NCBI RefSeq assembly: GCF_016587375.1
Contig: NZ_BNJG01000001.1
Coordinates: forward strand, 1,240,001 to 1,304,000
Origin: Ktedonobacter robiniae
GTDB taxonomy: Bacteria > Chloroflexota > Ktedonobacteria > Ktedonobacterales > Ktedonobacteraceae
Reading direction: 5' to 3'
Length of the DNA stretch: 64,000 nt
In this document: positions 16,795 to 25,542 of the stretch, one piece after another
Layout of the letters: each line of letters starts with the position of its first letter
How positions within the stretch are numbered: position 1 is the first letter of the stretch
Notes under the pieces: model-generated
Told to the model about the DNA's origin: nothing
Databases searched by the model: none
What the model saw: only the letters and a program-made list of their open reading frames with translations
Translations under genes and position numbers: made by a program

Positions 16795-18077
16795 GGCAGT
16801 ATGTCAAGTACTGTGTAAAAGGACAAGATCTGGCTGAGCTTGCGATGCTGGTGGCATCGTGAGCTTGTGGAAGGTCAAGCCGCGAATGACGGCATAGAAG
16901 AGCAGCAGACAGCTCCCCTCATTGCGAAACGCGGCAGCCATCTTGTGCGAACGACGTTTGACTTCTCCAAAGAGCCGCTCACTGACATTGTTGGTGCGAA
17001 TGGTCTTCCAGTGCGTCTTCGGAAAGGCGTAAAAGGTGAGACAAGCCTCCAGATCCCGCTGCAAGCACTCTACCGCGGTGGGATAGACCTTCTGGTGCTT
17101 CTCAAGGAAAGCAGCCACGGCTTGATCGGCCTGCTGTCGGCTTTCTTGGGAAAAGAGGGCTTTGAGCTCAGGTTCAAGCTGTTCTCGCTGCTTGCTCGGA
17201 ACGTAACTGAGCACGTTCTCCATCTTGTGCAGAACACAGCGTTGTCTCTGTGCGGTCGGGAAGTGCTTGGTGATGGCATTGAGCATGGCTCGGTTGCCAT
17301 CACTGATCCAGAGCCCGATTTCCTTGACTCCTCGTGCTTTGAGATCCTCCATGAGATCTTCCCACGCCTGCTGATTCTCCCGATCCCCCACGCGAAAAGC
17401 CAGCACTTCTCGCTCTCCGGTGATGGCAATGCCCACCACCGCCAAGATGGGCATCTTGCAGCCTTCGCTCTGGTAGATCACGGTGAAGTAGGTCCCATCG
17501 GCAAAGGCGTAGGCATAGCGCTGAGCTAGGGGACGGGCTTTCCACTGCTCATACTCCTCTTGCAGCGTATGAAACACCCGCGAGACGGTTGAGGCACTCG
17601 GATGCAAACCGGTTAATGTCTCGATGATCTCTCCGACTTGAGCCATGCTCACTCCTTTGATGAACATGTCTTGCATGGCGCCATCCAGCTCGTCGCGGCG
17701 GCGATGATAACGCTCAAACAACTGCGTGTGATACCCTCCTCGCGTGCGAGGAACGGGCACATCGGCGATTTCTCCCACAGTGGTGTCCAGATGACGGCTG
17801 TAGTGTCCGTTGCGTTGATCTCGACGGTGTTGGCTGCGCTCATACGGCTTGGCTCCAATAAAGGCCGTCACTTCTTCTTCCAGCACATTGATGAATGCGA
17901 TGCGAACGGCGTACTGGAGTCGCTCTTTCACCAGCTGCTCAAAGGCCTCTTGACGGGTGATGATGTCTTCGCTAGAGTGATCGTAAAGGGTCATGGCTAT
18001 CCTCCTGGTTCAGTTTTACTACATTTTCCAGTTCAGGATACCAGACCTTTTTTTTACACACCACTCAGAATACTGCC
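16795..18077 (-). mobile_element. IS256-family insertion sequence, structurally intact
   Basis: About 1,283 bp. Imperfect terminal inverted repeats: GGCAGTATGTCAAGTACTG at the left and, reversed from the right, GGCAGTATTCTGAGTGGTG, both then running into TGTAAAA and GGTCTGG/GATCTGG. It contains one full transposase. The 8-9 bases outside the two ends do not match (AATGCCAT against CAACTTTT), so there is no target duplication. The genes on the two sides are also unrelated truncated genes. Confidence 0.8.
16804..17994 (-). CDS. IS256-family (Mutator-type) transposase
   Basis: A 396-residue complete transposase. The DDE residues are visible in YAFADGTYFTV (D), LWISDGNRAML (D) and NNVSERLFGEVKRRS (E), with the family's C-x2-H box (RQRCVLHKMENVL) between. 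N-terminal DNA-binding part: RRDQRNGHYSRHL. AGGAGG five bases upstream fixes the ATG. The stop lies inside the terminal repeat. It catalyses cut/copy-out transposition of its own element and appears functional. Confidence 0.93.
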   Translation of the reverse strand: MTLYDHSSEDIITRQEAFEQLVKERLQYAVRIAFINVLEEEVTAFIGAKPYERSQHRRDQRNGHYSRHLDTTVGEIADVPVPRTRGGYHTQLFERYHRRRDELDGAMQDMFIKGVSMAQVGEIIETLTGLHPSASTVSRVFHTLQEEYEQWKARPLAQRYAYAFADGTYFTVIYQSEGCKMPILAVVGIAITGEREVLAFRVGDRENQQAWEDLMEDLKARGVKEIGLWISDGNRAMLNAITKHFPTAQRQRCVLHKMENVLSYVPSKQREQLEPELKALFSQESRQQADQAVAAFLEKHQKVYPTAVECLQRDLEACLTFYAFPKTHWKTIRTNNVSERLFGEVKRRSHKMAAAFRNEGSCLLLFYAVIRGLTFHKLTMPPASQAQPDLVLLHST

Positions 18078-19450
18078 CAACTTTTAAGAAGCGTATTCCA
18101 TACGCTCCCCACGCTGATATTGTACGTGGTGAAATCTTTGAAGCATTTGCAGAAGTAGGCGGAGAAATAGGGCTGCTAAACAGAAGAATCGCTCTATCTC
18201 CCGTTGTTTTTCCTTTTTTTGAACCACACATAGACCGTCGCATTGTGAACAAGTTTAATAAATGGAGCACTTGTTCTAGCGGTTATATTCTTCAGCATGG
18301 GAATACCATTCGATCAATGCTTACTAATCCTATCTATATAGGATACCAGTCGGTAAATGGGGTTATCAGACGCGATAGGCAAGGTAATATGATAACTAGC
18401 CATGAAGCGATTATAGACCTTGAGCTTTTCTTCTTCGCATACTACCGTTTGTCAAAATACGACCTCGATGGAACATTATTAGAGGGAAGGGAGGTAAAAC
18501 GGTATTTTTACAGAGGCGATCAGGCGACATATGGCTTATGTAAATATCGTATACGATGGAGCGATGGGCCTGTTCGTACGGAAGCACACGGTGAGTATGA
18601 TGGTGACACACCTGTTGATCGACCAATATACATACTTGCTCCAGAAACGTTTAAACTAGGCTCAAAGAATTACATGTGCCTACCTTGTGAGGAAGTAGAC
18701 GCAGAAATTGTAAATCGACTCATGTATCATGTTCAAGAACTGAGCAAAGAGCAGAAAGAAACCAGTGAGTACGAAAAACAAGCTCAGGTAATACGCGAGG
18801 GACGCAAAAAGAAAATCAAACAAATAGAGCAATCATTTGTAGATATTGAAGTCAAACAGACAAAACTTGCAAATGCTCTAAGCACGGTCAAAGATGACAA
18901 TAGCTCAAAGGTTGACCCGAAACAAGTAAGCACGCGATTACAAGAATTAATTATTGAACAGATGAGAAACCTTGAACGGGAGCGCCTGTTACTCATGAAA
19001 GATAAGCAAAGGTTAGAGGAAGAGGCGGAGAATGATATAGGCTCTCTTGAGGAAGAACTACAAGACCTAGAAGCTCTGTGGCCTAAGTATCGTTTCTCAA
19101 AACGGCAATCACTCATTAACTTTGTAGTACGAGAAGTTGTAATAGATATTATGTCCACTCATTGGGTACGAATACAAGTAACTTGGTTACATGAAGGTTG
19201 GGGAACAGAGGAATTATACTATGCCCGGCAGAGAGGCAAACAAGGCAACTGGACACCAGAGGAAGAAGCAATATTAAAAGAAAATTGGGCTACTACAACA
19301 AAGGCTCAACTTATGACGTTGTTACCTGATAGAGCATGGAGAAGCATACAAATGCGGGGACATTTAGCAGGCATAAAAAGGAAAACAGGCCCCAGGTCCT
19401 TAGAAGAAAAGACGCTGATAGTGGGAAATGGAGATATGGTGGGTCTGTAA
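17993..19450 (+). pseudogene. Large serine recombinase, C-terminal remnant
   Basis: An open frame of 485 codons; the part from about 18077 onward belongs to the recombinase, the first 28 codons are IS sequence. It begins at the linker into the Recombinase domain (YAPHADIVRGEIFEAFAEV) and includes NTIRSMLTNPIYIGYQ and the long coiled coil after residue 240. Near the end is a Myb/SANT-like segment (NWTPEEEAILKENW ... RAWRSIQMRGHLAGIKR). The N-terminal resolvase catalytic domain with its serine is gone. The zinc ribbon expected before the coiled coil is hard to recognise. At 19440 the frame is cut again by the second IS; removing that IS and one duplicate restores reading to 20892. Confidence 0.75.
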
Positions 19451-20757
19451 AGAGCTTTGTGTACTTGGGTCATCATTGCGGAAAGCGATCTGCGAATTCA
19501 ATAGCAAAACGATTGAGAGCTGGTTTCCACTCTCGGATGGGCATGGTCCATTTCTTGGACACCGTCTGCACAGCCAGGTACATCACTTTGAAGGCTGACT
19601 CATCGGAAGGGAAAATTCTCCGGTTGCGTGTCATCTTTCGCAGTGTCATATTGAGTGATTCAATAGCGTTAGTGGTGTAGATAGCCTTGCGGATATCCTG
19701 TGAAAAAGCAAAGAGTGGAATCACCCGGCTCCAGCGCGCTCGCCACGAGGCACTGATAGTGGGATACTGTGCGTCCCATTTCTCAGCAAACGCCTCCAAA
19801 TTGAGTTCAGCTTCTATCTCTGTGGCCGCACTGTAGATGCTCTTGAGATCAGTGGCTACCTCCTTGGCATGCTTGTGTGAGACATAGCGCAGCGAATTAC
19901 GGACCATATGCACCATACACAACTGCACACGTGTCTGCGGGAAGACGGTTTCTACCGCTTCAGGGAGGCCTGTGAGCCCATCCATGCAGGTAATGAAGAT
20001 GTCCTTGATTCCCCGGCTCTGCAATTCGGTAAAGACAGAGAGCCAGAATTTGGCGCCCTCACTCTGAGCAATCCACATCCCCAGCAGTTCCTTGTGCCCT
20101 TGCAGATTCACCCCCAGGACCAGGTGCAGAGCTTTGTTGATCACCCGCTGGTTCTCGCGCACTTTGATCACCAATCCATCCACATACACAATGGGATAGA
20201 CGGCCTCCAGTGGGCGCGCTTGCCAGTGGCGAACCTCCTCGCTCACCGCATCTGTCACGTTGGTGCATGAGCGTCGGCGACACCTCCACTCCATACAGCT
20301 CTTGCAATTGGGACTGGATATCACGCGTGGTCAGGCCATGGGCATATAGGCTTAAGATCTTGTCATTGAAGCCTTCCAGCCGCGTCTGGTGCTTCTTGAC
20401 GAGTTGTGGCTCAAAACTGCCTTCACGATCACGAGGAATCTCAAGTTCCAAGTGGCCTTGCTCACCTTTGAGCGTCTTACGGCTTTTGCCATTGCGGCTG
20501 TTGGTTGTTCCCTCCGCTTTGGCCTCATACTTGCCATATCCCAAATGAGTTTCCAGCTCGGACTCCAGGCACCGTTCAATCACGGCTTTGGTCAATTGCT
20601 TGATTAACCCTCCCTCACCCAGAATATCTTGAGGGTTCGTATACTCTCTGAGCAATTCATCAAGAATCTCTTTGCGTATGGTCATGTTTCTCCTCCTCCA
20701 TCTTCCGCAATCTCTCTTTATTCATTATCCTCACTACACAAAGGATTTTACAGTACC
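19441..20757 (-). mobile_element. IS256-family insertion sequence with 8-bp target duplication
   Basis: 1,317 bp. Ends GGGTCTGTAAAGAGCTTTG at the left and, reversed from the right, GGTACTGTAAAATCCTTTG. The flanking 8 bases GATATGGT are duplicated exactly (19433-19440 and 20758-20765), marking a clean insertion into the serine recombinase gene. Confidence 0.88.
19473..20685 (-). pseudogene. IS256-family transposase, frameshifted
   Basis: Two overlapping frames together encode a full transposase of about 400 residues. The 5' frame (from ATG 20685) has the N-terminal part (LTKAVIERCLESELETHLGY, SRNGKSRKTLKGEQG, LSLYAHGLTTRDIQSQLQELYG). The 3' frame has the DDE core (IVYVDGLVIKV, ITCMDGLTGLPEA, C-x2-H in VQLCMVHMVRNSLR, TTNAIESLNMTLRK). 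The break is at about 20262-20272, where VEVSPTL should run into SNVTDAVSEEV; one extra base explains it. The element is therefore probably immobile without help. Confidence 0.88.
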
Positions 20758-20806
20758 GATATGGTTATTGTTGAGGGTAGAGATTGCTCCTACTCAGACA
20801 TTATTT

Positions 20807-20989
20807 TTATGCATAAAATAAATGTGCCTCAATCGTCTCGACGTATTGAGTGGCCCAAACTATCAGGGTCGAGAGATCTCCCGCATGAATGATCTGTTCA
20901 ACATCCACAAAAAGCGTCCAGACAGCAGCGGGAATTTTCTTGTGTGGAGGCATATGTGTATCGGAGATAACGCCAATACGATGAATCAT
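20807..20989 (-). pseudogene. Metallophosphoesterase, N-terminal fragment
   Basis: From the ATG at 20989 (GAGGACT upstream) the first 42 codons match the complete phosphoesterase at 14903-15394: MIHRIGVISDTHMPPHK and VEQIIHAGDLSTL. After codon 42 the similarity stops abruptly and 18 unrelated codons follow before the stop. Only the first two metal motifs (DTH, GD) are kept, so the product cannot be an active enzyme. It is the likely partner of the C-terminal fragment at 14616-14871. Confidence 0.75.
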
Positions 20990-21088
20990 GCTACCAGTCC
21001 TCGCTTCTTCGCTTAACAAAACGCCCAACTTTTGTTTGTAATTATAGCGCAACCGGTCCCGCCTCGGCTTGCTGCGCAAGCCATTATG

Positions 21089-21147
21089 GTAAGGAGTGTG
21101 TGCATGGAAAACGGGCTAAGCCCGTTTTCCATGCACACACTCCTTAC
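21089..21147. repeat. 59-bp near-perfect palindrome (hairpin type A)
   Basis: 29-base arms (GTAAGGAGTG ... CACTCCTTAC) around one central base. It lies between the divergent phosphoesterase fragment and the intact phosphoesterase. Its inner part, GGAAAACGGG ... CCCGTTTTCC, is shared with the palindrome at 22636-22688. Confidence 0.8.
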
Positions 21148-21180
21148 TCCTGAAGAATTCCCACAATATTCTTCTCATAT

Positions 21181-21202
21181 TCCCACAACTGTGGGATATA
21201 AT
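21181..21202 (+). promoter_or_regulatory. Operator-like inverted repeat touching a -10 box
   Basis: TCCCACAACTGTGGGA (21181-21196) is a 7-bp inverted repeat directly followed by TATAAT (21197-21202). A further half-site TTCCCACAA lies at about 21158-21166. The position would let a repressor block the phosphoesterase promoter. Confidence 0.5.
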
Positions 21203-21274
21203 GTCTGGTAGTAGCTCGATGTAGTTAAACTCATGGATAGAGAACCAGCGCAGAAAAATGGAATCGTAATAGCT

Positions 21275-21985
21275 ATGCGTATAGCAATTATCTCAGATAT
21301 ACACGGCAACCAGGTCGCACTAGAGGCTGTCTTACAGGACCTGGATAGCCAGCCTCCGGTTGACCAGATTATTATCGCAGGCGATCTCTGCCTCAATGGG
21401 CCGCGCCCTAAAGAGGTGCTGGATATCGTGCAGGGTCTCCACTGCCCCGTTATTCAGGGCAATGTGGATAAAGAGGTCGTTGACGACAACGGGGTAAGTG
21501 GCCCCAAGAAACGCAATATCATCGCCTGGACGCGTGAGCAGATTGGTCGTGAGGGAATAGACTACCTGGCCCAGTTGCCCTTCTCACACCGTATCCACAA
21601 TCCTGATGGCAGCGATATTCTTGTTGTACATGCCAACCCGCAGAATGTCGAACAGGCCATTTTTCCCAACGCCCAGGATGAGGAGCTTACTGAACTTTTA
21701 GCGAGCGTTGAGCAGAACGTGGGGGCGCTTGTCTTTGGGCATCTCCACATTCCCTATATCCGTCGCTGGCACTCCCTCCTCCTCTTCGATGTAGGCAGTT
21801 GTGGGCTGCCACGCGATGAAGATGTTCGCGCCTCCTATGGCATTCTTAACTGGCGCAATGGAACATGGGATCCGGAGATCAGACGTGTCGAATACAGTCT
21901 GGATAAGGTCATCAAACAGTTGAAAAAGTGCGGCATTCCTCATTCTGATAAACGCGCCAAAATTCTGAGCAACGCTCGCTACTAA
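21275..21985 (+). CDS. Metallophosphoesterase family protein
   Basis: About 236 residues from the ATG at 21275; an ATG 42 bases upstream is also possible, and neither has a strong ribosome site. Calcineurin-like motifs: D-x-H (IISDIHGNQ), GD (IIIAGDLCLNG), GN (VIQGNVDKEV), H (ILVVHANPQN) and GHLHIPY. The longer insert and the C-terminal extension set it apart from the short YfcE-like genes in the island. Likely a cytosolic phosphodiesterase or phosphatase; substrate unknown. It has its own promoter with an operator-like repeat. Confidence 0.82.
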   Translation: MRIAIISDIHGNQVALEAVLQDLDSQPPVDQIIIAGDLCLNGPRPKEVLDIVQGLHCPVIQGNVDKEVVDDNGVSGPKKRNIIAWTREQIGREGIDYLAQLPFSHRIHNPDGSDILVVHANPQNVEQAIFPNAQDEELTELLASVEQNVGALVFGHLHIPYIRRWHSLLLFDVGSCGLPRDEDVRASYGILNWRNGTWDPEIRRVEYSLDKVIKQLKKCGIPHSDKRAKILSNARY

Positions 21986-21999
21986 ATAGCAAAAGAGAA

Positions 22000-22044
22000 G
22001 CCTGCCCCCTATTCCTTTTACATAAATAGAGAGGCAGGCGCTTT
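22000..22044 (+). terminator. Terminator after the phosphoesterase
   Basis: Stem GCCTGCC / GGCAGGC with a long loop, then CTTTC. Confidence 0.45.
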
Positions 22045-22152
22045 CATATATATACTATAGTTAGTTTTTGAGAATATAAGTGAGAGATGCGGTCATCGCG
22101 CTATGTAGCAAGGGTACATACAGATCGCGAAATGCATGAGCCAGGCAAACAA

Positions 22153-22320
22153 TTACGCACAAAAAGATCCAAAATCATTTAGTGCGGGCAAGGCTGACTG
22201 CTCATTAAGCGTGATATCTTCTTCCCTACAAACATCCTCACCCAGGTAACTGGCAGCATCACCGATATCTACCAGCTCCAGGTCCTCAATAATTGCACGC
22301 AATTCCCCTGTAGTTGTCAT
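22153..22320 (-). CDS. Small RiPP-precursor-like peptide
   Basis: A 55-residue open frame with AAAAGGAC placed about 7 bases before the ATG. It looks like a ribosomal peptide precursor. The acidic leader-like half (GELRAIIEDLELVDIGDAAS) has an L-E-L-V-D-I pattern reminiscent of the FNLD/LxLD boxes of class I lanthipeptide leaders. The C-terminal half carries two Cys and several Ser/Thr and ends FGSFCA. No modifying enzyme, protease or transporter is nearby, so this could be an orphan precursor or an unrelated small acidic protein. It lies alone in an 860-base gap between genes on the plus strand. Confidence 0.5.
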   Translation of the reverse strand: MTTTGELRAIIEDLELVDIGDAASYLGEDVCREEDITLNEQSALPALNDFGSFCA

Positions 22321-22635
22321 AGGTTTGTCCTTTTGTATATCGATATACCACTATTGAGTCAAACATGCGTACTCATAGATCTGTCCTGCACACGCAGTGA
22401 AGCACACTGACGACCAGGGAGATCGCCACAAAACCTCTTCCGTTCCCGAGTGTAATCAAGACAAGTCGATGAAATAGAGTAGTTATGTATGTCTCTTACT
22501 TATAGATACGATTCTTACCATACATGATCACGACTCGGCATCTCTGTTAGGCCAAAAAGGCCATCCTTTCCTTCATTCCTCAGGGCATGCAGGTCTTTTA
22601 CTGGGTACGCCTTTGCGCCTGCGGCGCTCAGGGGA

Positions 22636-22688
22636 TAGAGTGTGTGGGTGGAAAACGGGTGAAGCCCGTTTTCCACCCACACACTCTA
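22636..22688. repeat. 53-bp inverted repeat (hairpin type A) with GC-rich side motif
   Basis: 24-base arms (TAGAGTGTGTGG ... CCACACACTCTA) with inner GGAAAACGGG / CCCGTTTTCC, as in the palindrome at 21089. Just left of it, at about 22607-22630, is GCGCCTGCGGCGCTC, the reverse of a tail motif found beside three other palindromes in this window. Confidence 0.75.
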
Positions 22689-22842
22689 CTCTTTAAGGCT
22701 CAAGTGGCAGGTAGGGCTACTGCTAGAGGAGAACGGGGATGCCCTGCACATTGATCTGCCGCCATACCTGCAGGCGCGTAAACGTGATATACTGACAGGA
22801 AGCTATTCTCTCACAGAAGGGGCCGGTCAACCGGGAATCGAT

Positions 22843-23895
22843 GTGAAAGCAGTTATTTACCACGCCCATGATCACATTGCAGTTGAGCAACGACCAGTGC
22901 CAGCTATTAATGATCACGAACTTCTTGTACGTGTACACGGCTGTGGCCTGTGCGGTTCTGACATCCTCAAAATCACGCGCCAGGCTCCTGCCCCCGTTAT
23001 TCTTGGACACGAACTGGTTGGGACAATCGTTGCGCAAGGGCGTGCCGTCGATACCTTTCACGTTGGAGAACGCGTCGTCGTAGCGCATCATGTGCCATGT
23101 GGTGAGTGTCACTACTGTCGCAGGGGAAACGTCTCGATGTGCGCGTCATTTAAGACATCCAACATTGATCCCTGTGGCCTGGCGGAATACATTCGTGTGC
23201 CCGCACCACATGTGCAGCAGGCAACGCTTGTCCTTCCCTCGACCCTCAGTGATGAAGAGGGGTCCTTTACAGAACCTCTCGCTTGCTGCGTGCGCGCGGT
23301 ACGCAGGACACCTCTGCACGATGGAGACACTCTGCTTGTCGTGGGACTGGGTTCCATTGGCTTACTCATGCTCCAGGTCATCAAGGCTCTAAGCAAGCGT
23401 GCAGGCTTGAATTGCCGGGTGTATGGCGTTGACCTGCTTGACGAACGTTTGCAGCGTGCGCGCACATTGGGCGCTGACGAGGTATTTCACGCCCCTTCAG
23501 AGCCAGAGGGTTTGCGTAATCTGCTCTCGCCCCTGACCGCGGGAAGAGGTGCAGATACTGTGTTCCTCACTGTGCCTGGGATGCAGCCATTTCAGCAGGG
23601 GCTTGCCAGTCTGCGCGCAGGCGGAGCGCTGCATATCTTTGCCGCCCATGCGGGTACCGTTCCCTTTGAGCCAGAGCTGGTCTATCAACGCGAGCTTACC
23701 CTACTGAGCACCTATTCTTCTTCACCCGAAGATCTACGCATTGCGCTCGATCTTCTGAGCACACGCGAGGTGCGTGTTGCCGAACTTATTAGTCATCGCC
23801 TCCCTCTGGAGCGCTTTCATGAAGGTCTTCTGTTGATGCAACAACGCTCAGCATTAAAGATATTCTTTCAAATAGCAGGAGAAACCAATGTCTGA
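22843..23895 (+). CDS. Zinc-dependent alcohol dehydrogenase family protein
   Basis: 350 residues starting with GTG (VKAVIYHAHD as written; no strong ribosome site). Medium-chain dehydrogenase. Catalytic zinc ligands lie in GLCGSD and GHELVG, the structural zinc lobe is CGECHYCRRGNVSMC, and the NAD(P)-binding Rossmann loop is VVGLGSIGLLML. It resembles threonine/sorbitol dehydrogenase-like members; substrate not readable. Its stop overlaps the start of the lipoamide dehydrogenase gene by 8 bases, so the two are co-transcribed. Confidence 0.85.
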   Translation: MKAVIYHAHDHIAVEQRPVPAINDHELLVRVHGCGLCGSDILKITRQAPAPVILGHELVGTIVAQGRAVDTFHVGERVVVAHHVPCGECHYCRRGNVSMCASFKTSNIDPCGLAEYIRVPAPHVQQATLVLPSTLSDEEGSFTEPLACCVRAVRRTPLHDGDTLLVVGLGSIGLLMLQVIKALSKRAGLNCRVYGVDLLDERLQRARTLGADEVFHAPSEPEGLRNLLSPLTAGRGADTVFLTVPGMQPFQQGLASLRAGGALHIFAAHAGTVPFEPELVYQRELTLLSTYSSSPEDLRIALDLLSTREVRVAELISHRLPLERFHEGLLLMQQRSALKIFFQIAGETNV

Positions 23896-25312
23896 TAAAC
23901 ACTATGATGTAGCGGTGATTGGTGCAGGACCTGGTGGCTACGTTGCCGCCATCCGCGCCGCACAACTCGGCGCGAAAGTAGCCATCGTGGAGAAGCAATA
24001 CATGGGTGGCACGTGCCTGAATGTGGGTTGTATCCCCTCCAAGGCCATGCTCCACGTGGCCGAGGTGCTCCATAGCATGGAGAGCGTGGGAGATCTGGGC
24101 ATCGAACTGGGCCAGGCTCCTACCTTTCATATGCCCAAGGCCGTCGCATTCAAAGATAAAGTCGTCAAACGCATGACCAGTGGCGTCGGCAGCTTAATGA
24201 AAGCCAATAATATCGATGTCTATGATGGCCTGGGCATTATAGATGCCTCACGCCGGGTCTCAGTTCAGAAGGGCAATGGCTCACACGAAGAGTTTCAGGC
24301 CGAGAAAATCATTCTTGCCACTGGCTCCGTTCCCCTTATGCCTCCTATGCCCGGCATCGACGGACGCAACGTCATCAATAGCGATACCTGCTGGAATCTG
24401 CCCGCCGTCCCCGAGAGCGTCATCTGCGTTGGTGGTGGCGTGATCGGCATTGAGCTGGCCTGTATGTTCAATGCCATCGGCAGTAAAGTGACAGTTCTTG
24501 AGATGCTTCCCAATGTGCTGGCACCCGTCGACGAAGAGGTACGCCGCCTCCTCGTTCGCATTCTGAGCAAGCGCGGCATCAATATCGTGACCAATGCAAA
24601 AGTCGAGAGCATCGAGGATGACAGCAAGCTGAAGCAGGTCAAAACCACCAGTGACAAGGGCGAGCAGACCTTTAGCGGCGAGTATGTCTTGATGGCTGTA
24701 AGCCGCCGCACCAGCACTGGCGGTCTTGAGCATCTGATCGAGCAGGGCCTGGACATGGATCGTGGTCGCGTACGCGTCAATGAGAAGATGGAGACCAACC
24801 TGCCTGGCATCTATGCCATTGGCGACCTGACCAAGGGAGCGGGTCTGGCTCACGTAGCCTCAGCCGAGGGTGAGACAGCTGCCGACAACGCCATGGGACA
24901 CGATTCTAGCATGAACTACGATGTCGTCCCCAATCCCATCTACACCTTCCCTGAGATTGCCTTTGTCGGCCTGACCGAGGCCCAGGCGAAGGAGAAGGAT
25001 CCCGAGGCTCGCGTCGAGCGCTTCCCATGGGTCGCGATTGGCAAGGCCGTCGCGATTGGCGAGACCGATGGCTTTACCAAGGTCATTCGCGGCAAGTACG
25101 GTGAGATTCTGGGAGCACACATCATCGGTCCCGACGCCACTAACCTCATCAGCGAGTTCTCTATTGCGATGCGTGGTGAACTTACCGTTGATGAGATCAT
25201 CGAGACCATTCACCCCCATCCAACGCTGAGCGAAGGCATTCGCGAGGCCGTCCTGGCCGTGGAGGGACGTCCCATTCACATCGGTCCTAAACAGCCCGCG
25301 CGCGTGCGCTAG
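23888..25312 (+). CDS. lpdA: Dihydrolipoyl dehydrogenase
   Basis: A 474-residue FAD flavoprotein disulphide reductase. FAD-binding GAGPGGYVAAIRAAQLG, redox-active disulphide GGTCLNVGCIPSKAML (near residues 38-53), NAD site VGGGVIGIEL, second FAD site IYAIGDLT, and the C-terminal His-Glu pair HPHPTLSEGIREA. It reoxidises dihydrolipoamide of the E2/H subunits of 2-oxoacid dehydrogenases or the glycine cleavage system. AGGAGAAACCA precedes the ATG. No E1/E2 genes are here, so it probably serves several complexes. Confidence 0.95.
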   Translation: MSDKHYDVAVIGAGPGGYVAAIRAAQLGAKVAIVEKQYMGGTCLNVGCIPSKAMLHVAEVLHSMESVGDLGIELGQAPTFHMPKAVAFKDKVVKRMTSGVGSLMKANNIDVYDGLGIIDASRRVSVQKGNGSHEEFQAEKIILATGSVPLMPPMPGIDGRNVINSDTCWNLPAVPESVICVGGGVIGIELACMFNAIGSKVTVLEMLPNVLAPVDEEVRRLLVRILSKRGINIVTNAKVESIEDDSKLKQVKTTSDKGEQTFSGEYVLMAVSRRTSTGGLEHLIEQGLDMDRGRVRVNEKMETNLPGIYAIGDLTKGAGLAHVASAEGETAADNAMGHDSSMNYDVVPNPIYTFPEIAFVGLTEAQAKEKDPEARVERFPWVAIGKAVAIGETDGFTKVIRGKYGEILGAHIIGPDATNLISEFSIAMRGELTVDEIIETIHPHPTLSEGIREAVLAVEGRPIHIGPKQPARVR

Positions 25313-25347
25313 CTGACAAAGCTTGCGTTCCAAAAGCCAACTTATCA

Positions 25348-25386
25348 AGCGGTGGCACCCATTTGATGGATGCCACCGCTTTTTTC
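25348..25386 (+). terminator. Intrinsic terminator after lpdA
   Basis: Stem AGCGGTGGCA / TGCCACCGCT followed at once by six T. Confidence 0.85.
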
Positions 25387-25542
25387 GCGTTCGACAACTC
25401 ATCCATTTGGCCTATCGCCACCATCTTTAATATAGAGTTAATTTCCTCAATATACGCTATCAGAAAGCTACTATACTGGTTTTAGGCAAAGAAGAAGGGC
25501 TTCCTTCCTCATAGGTTCCAAAGAAAGCAGTCAGTCTTTCCT

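Larger units (their letters stand above)
14866..20863. mobile_element. Decayed integrated island
   Basis: About 6 kb, more AT-rich than its surroundings outside the IS elements. It is bounded on both sides by remnants of a metallophosphoesterase gene. It contains a complete phosphoesterase paralogue, a truncated ParB-like gene, two IS256-family elements and the C-terminal part of a large serine recombinase. The recombinase remnant reads to the right edge, as expected for an integrase gene next to its attachment site. The 6-base word AACTAT occurs at both homology break points (14866-14871 and 20858-20863) and could be a relic of the crossover core; this is weak evidence. Confidence 0.5.

Noticed and set aside
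16787..18085. Possible 8-9 bp target duplication around the first IS
   Set aside because: The bases next to the best-matched terminal repeats (AATGCCAT and CAACTTTT) do not match, and shifting the ends does not help, so no duplication is claimed.
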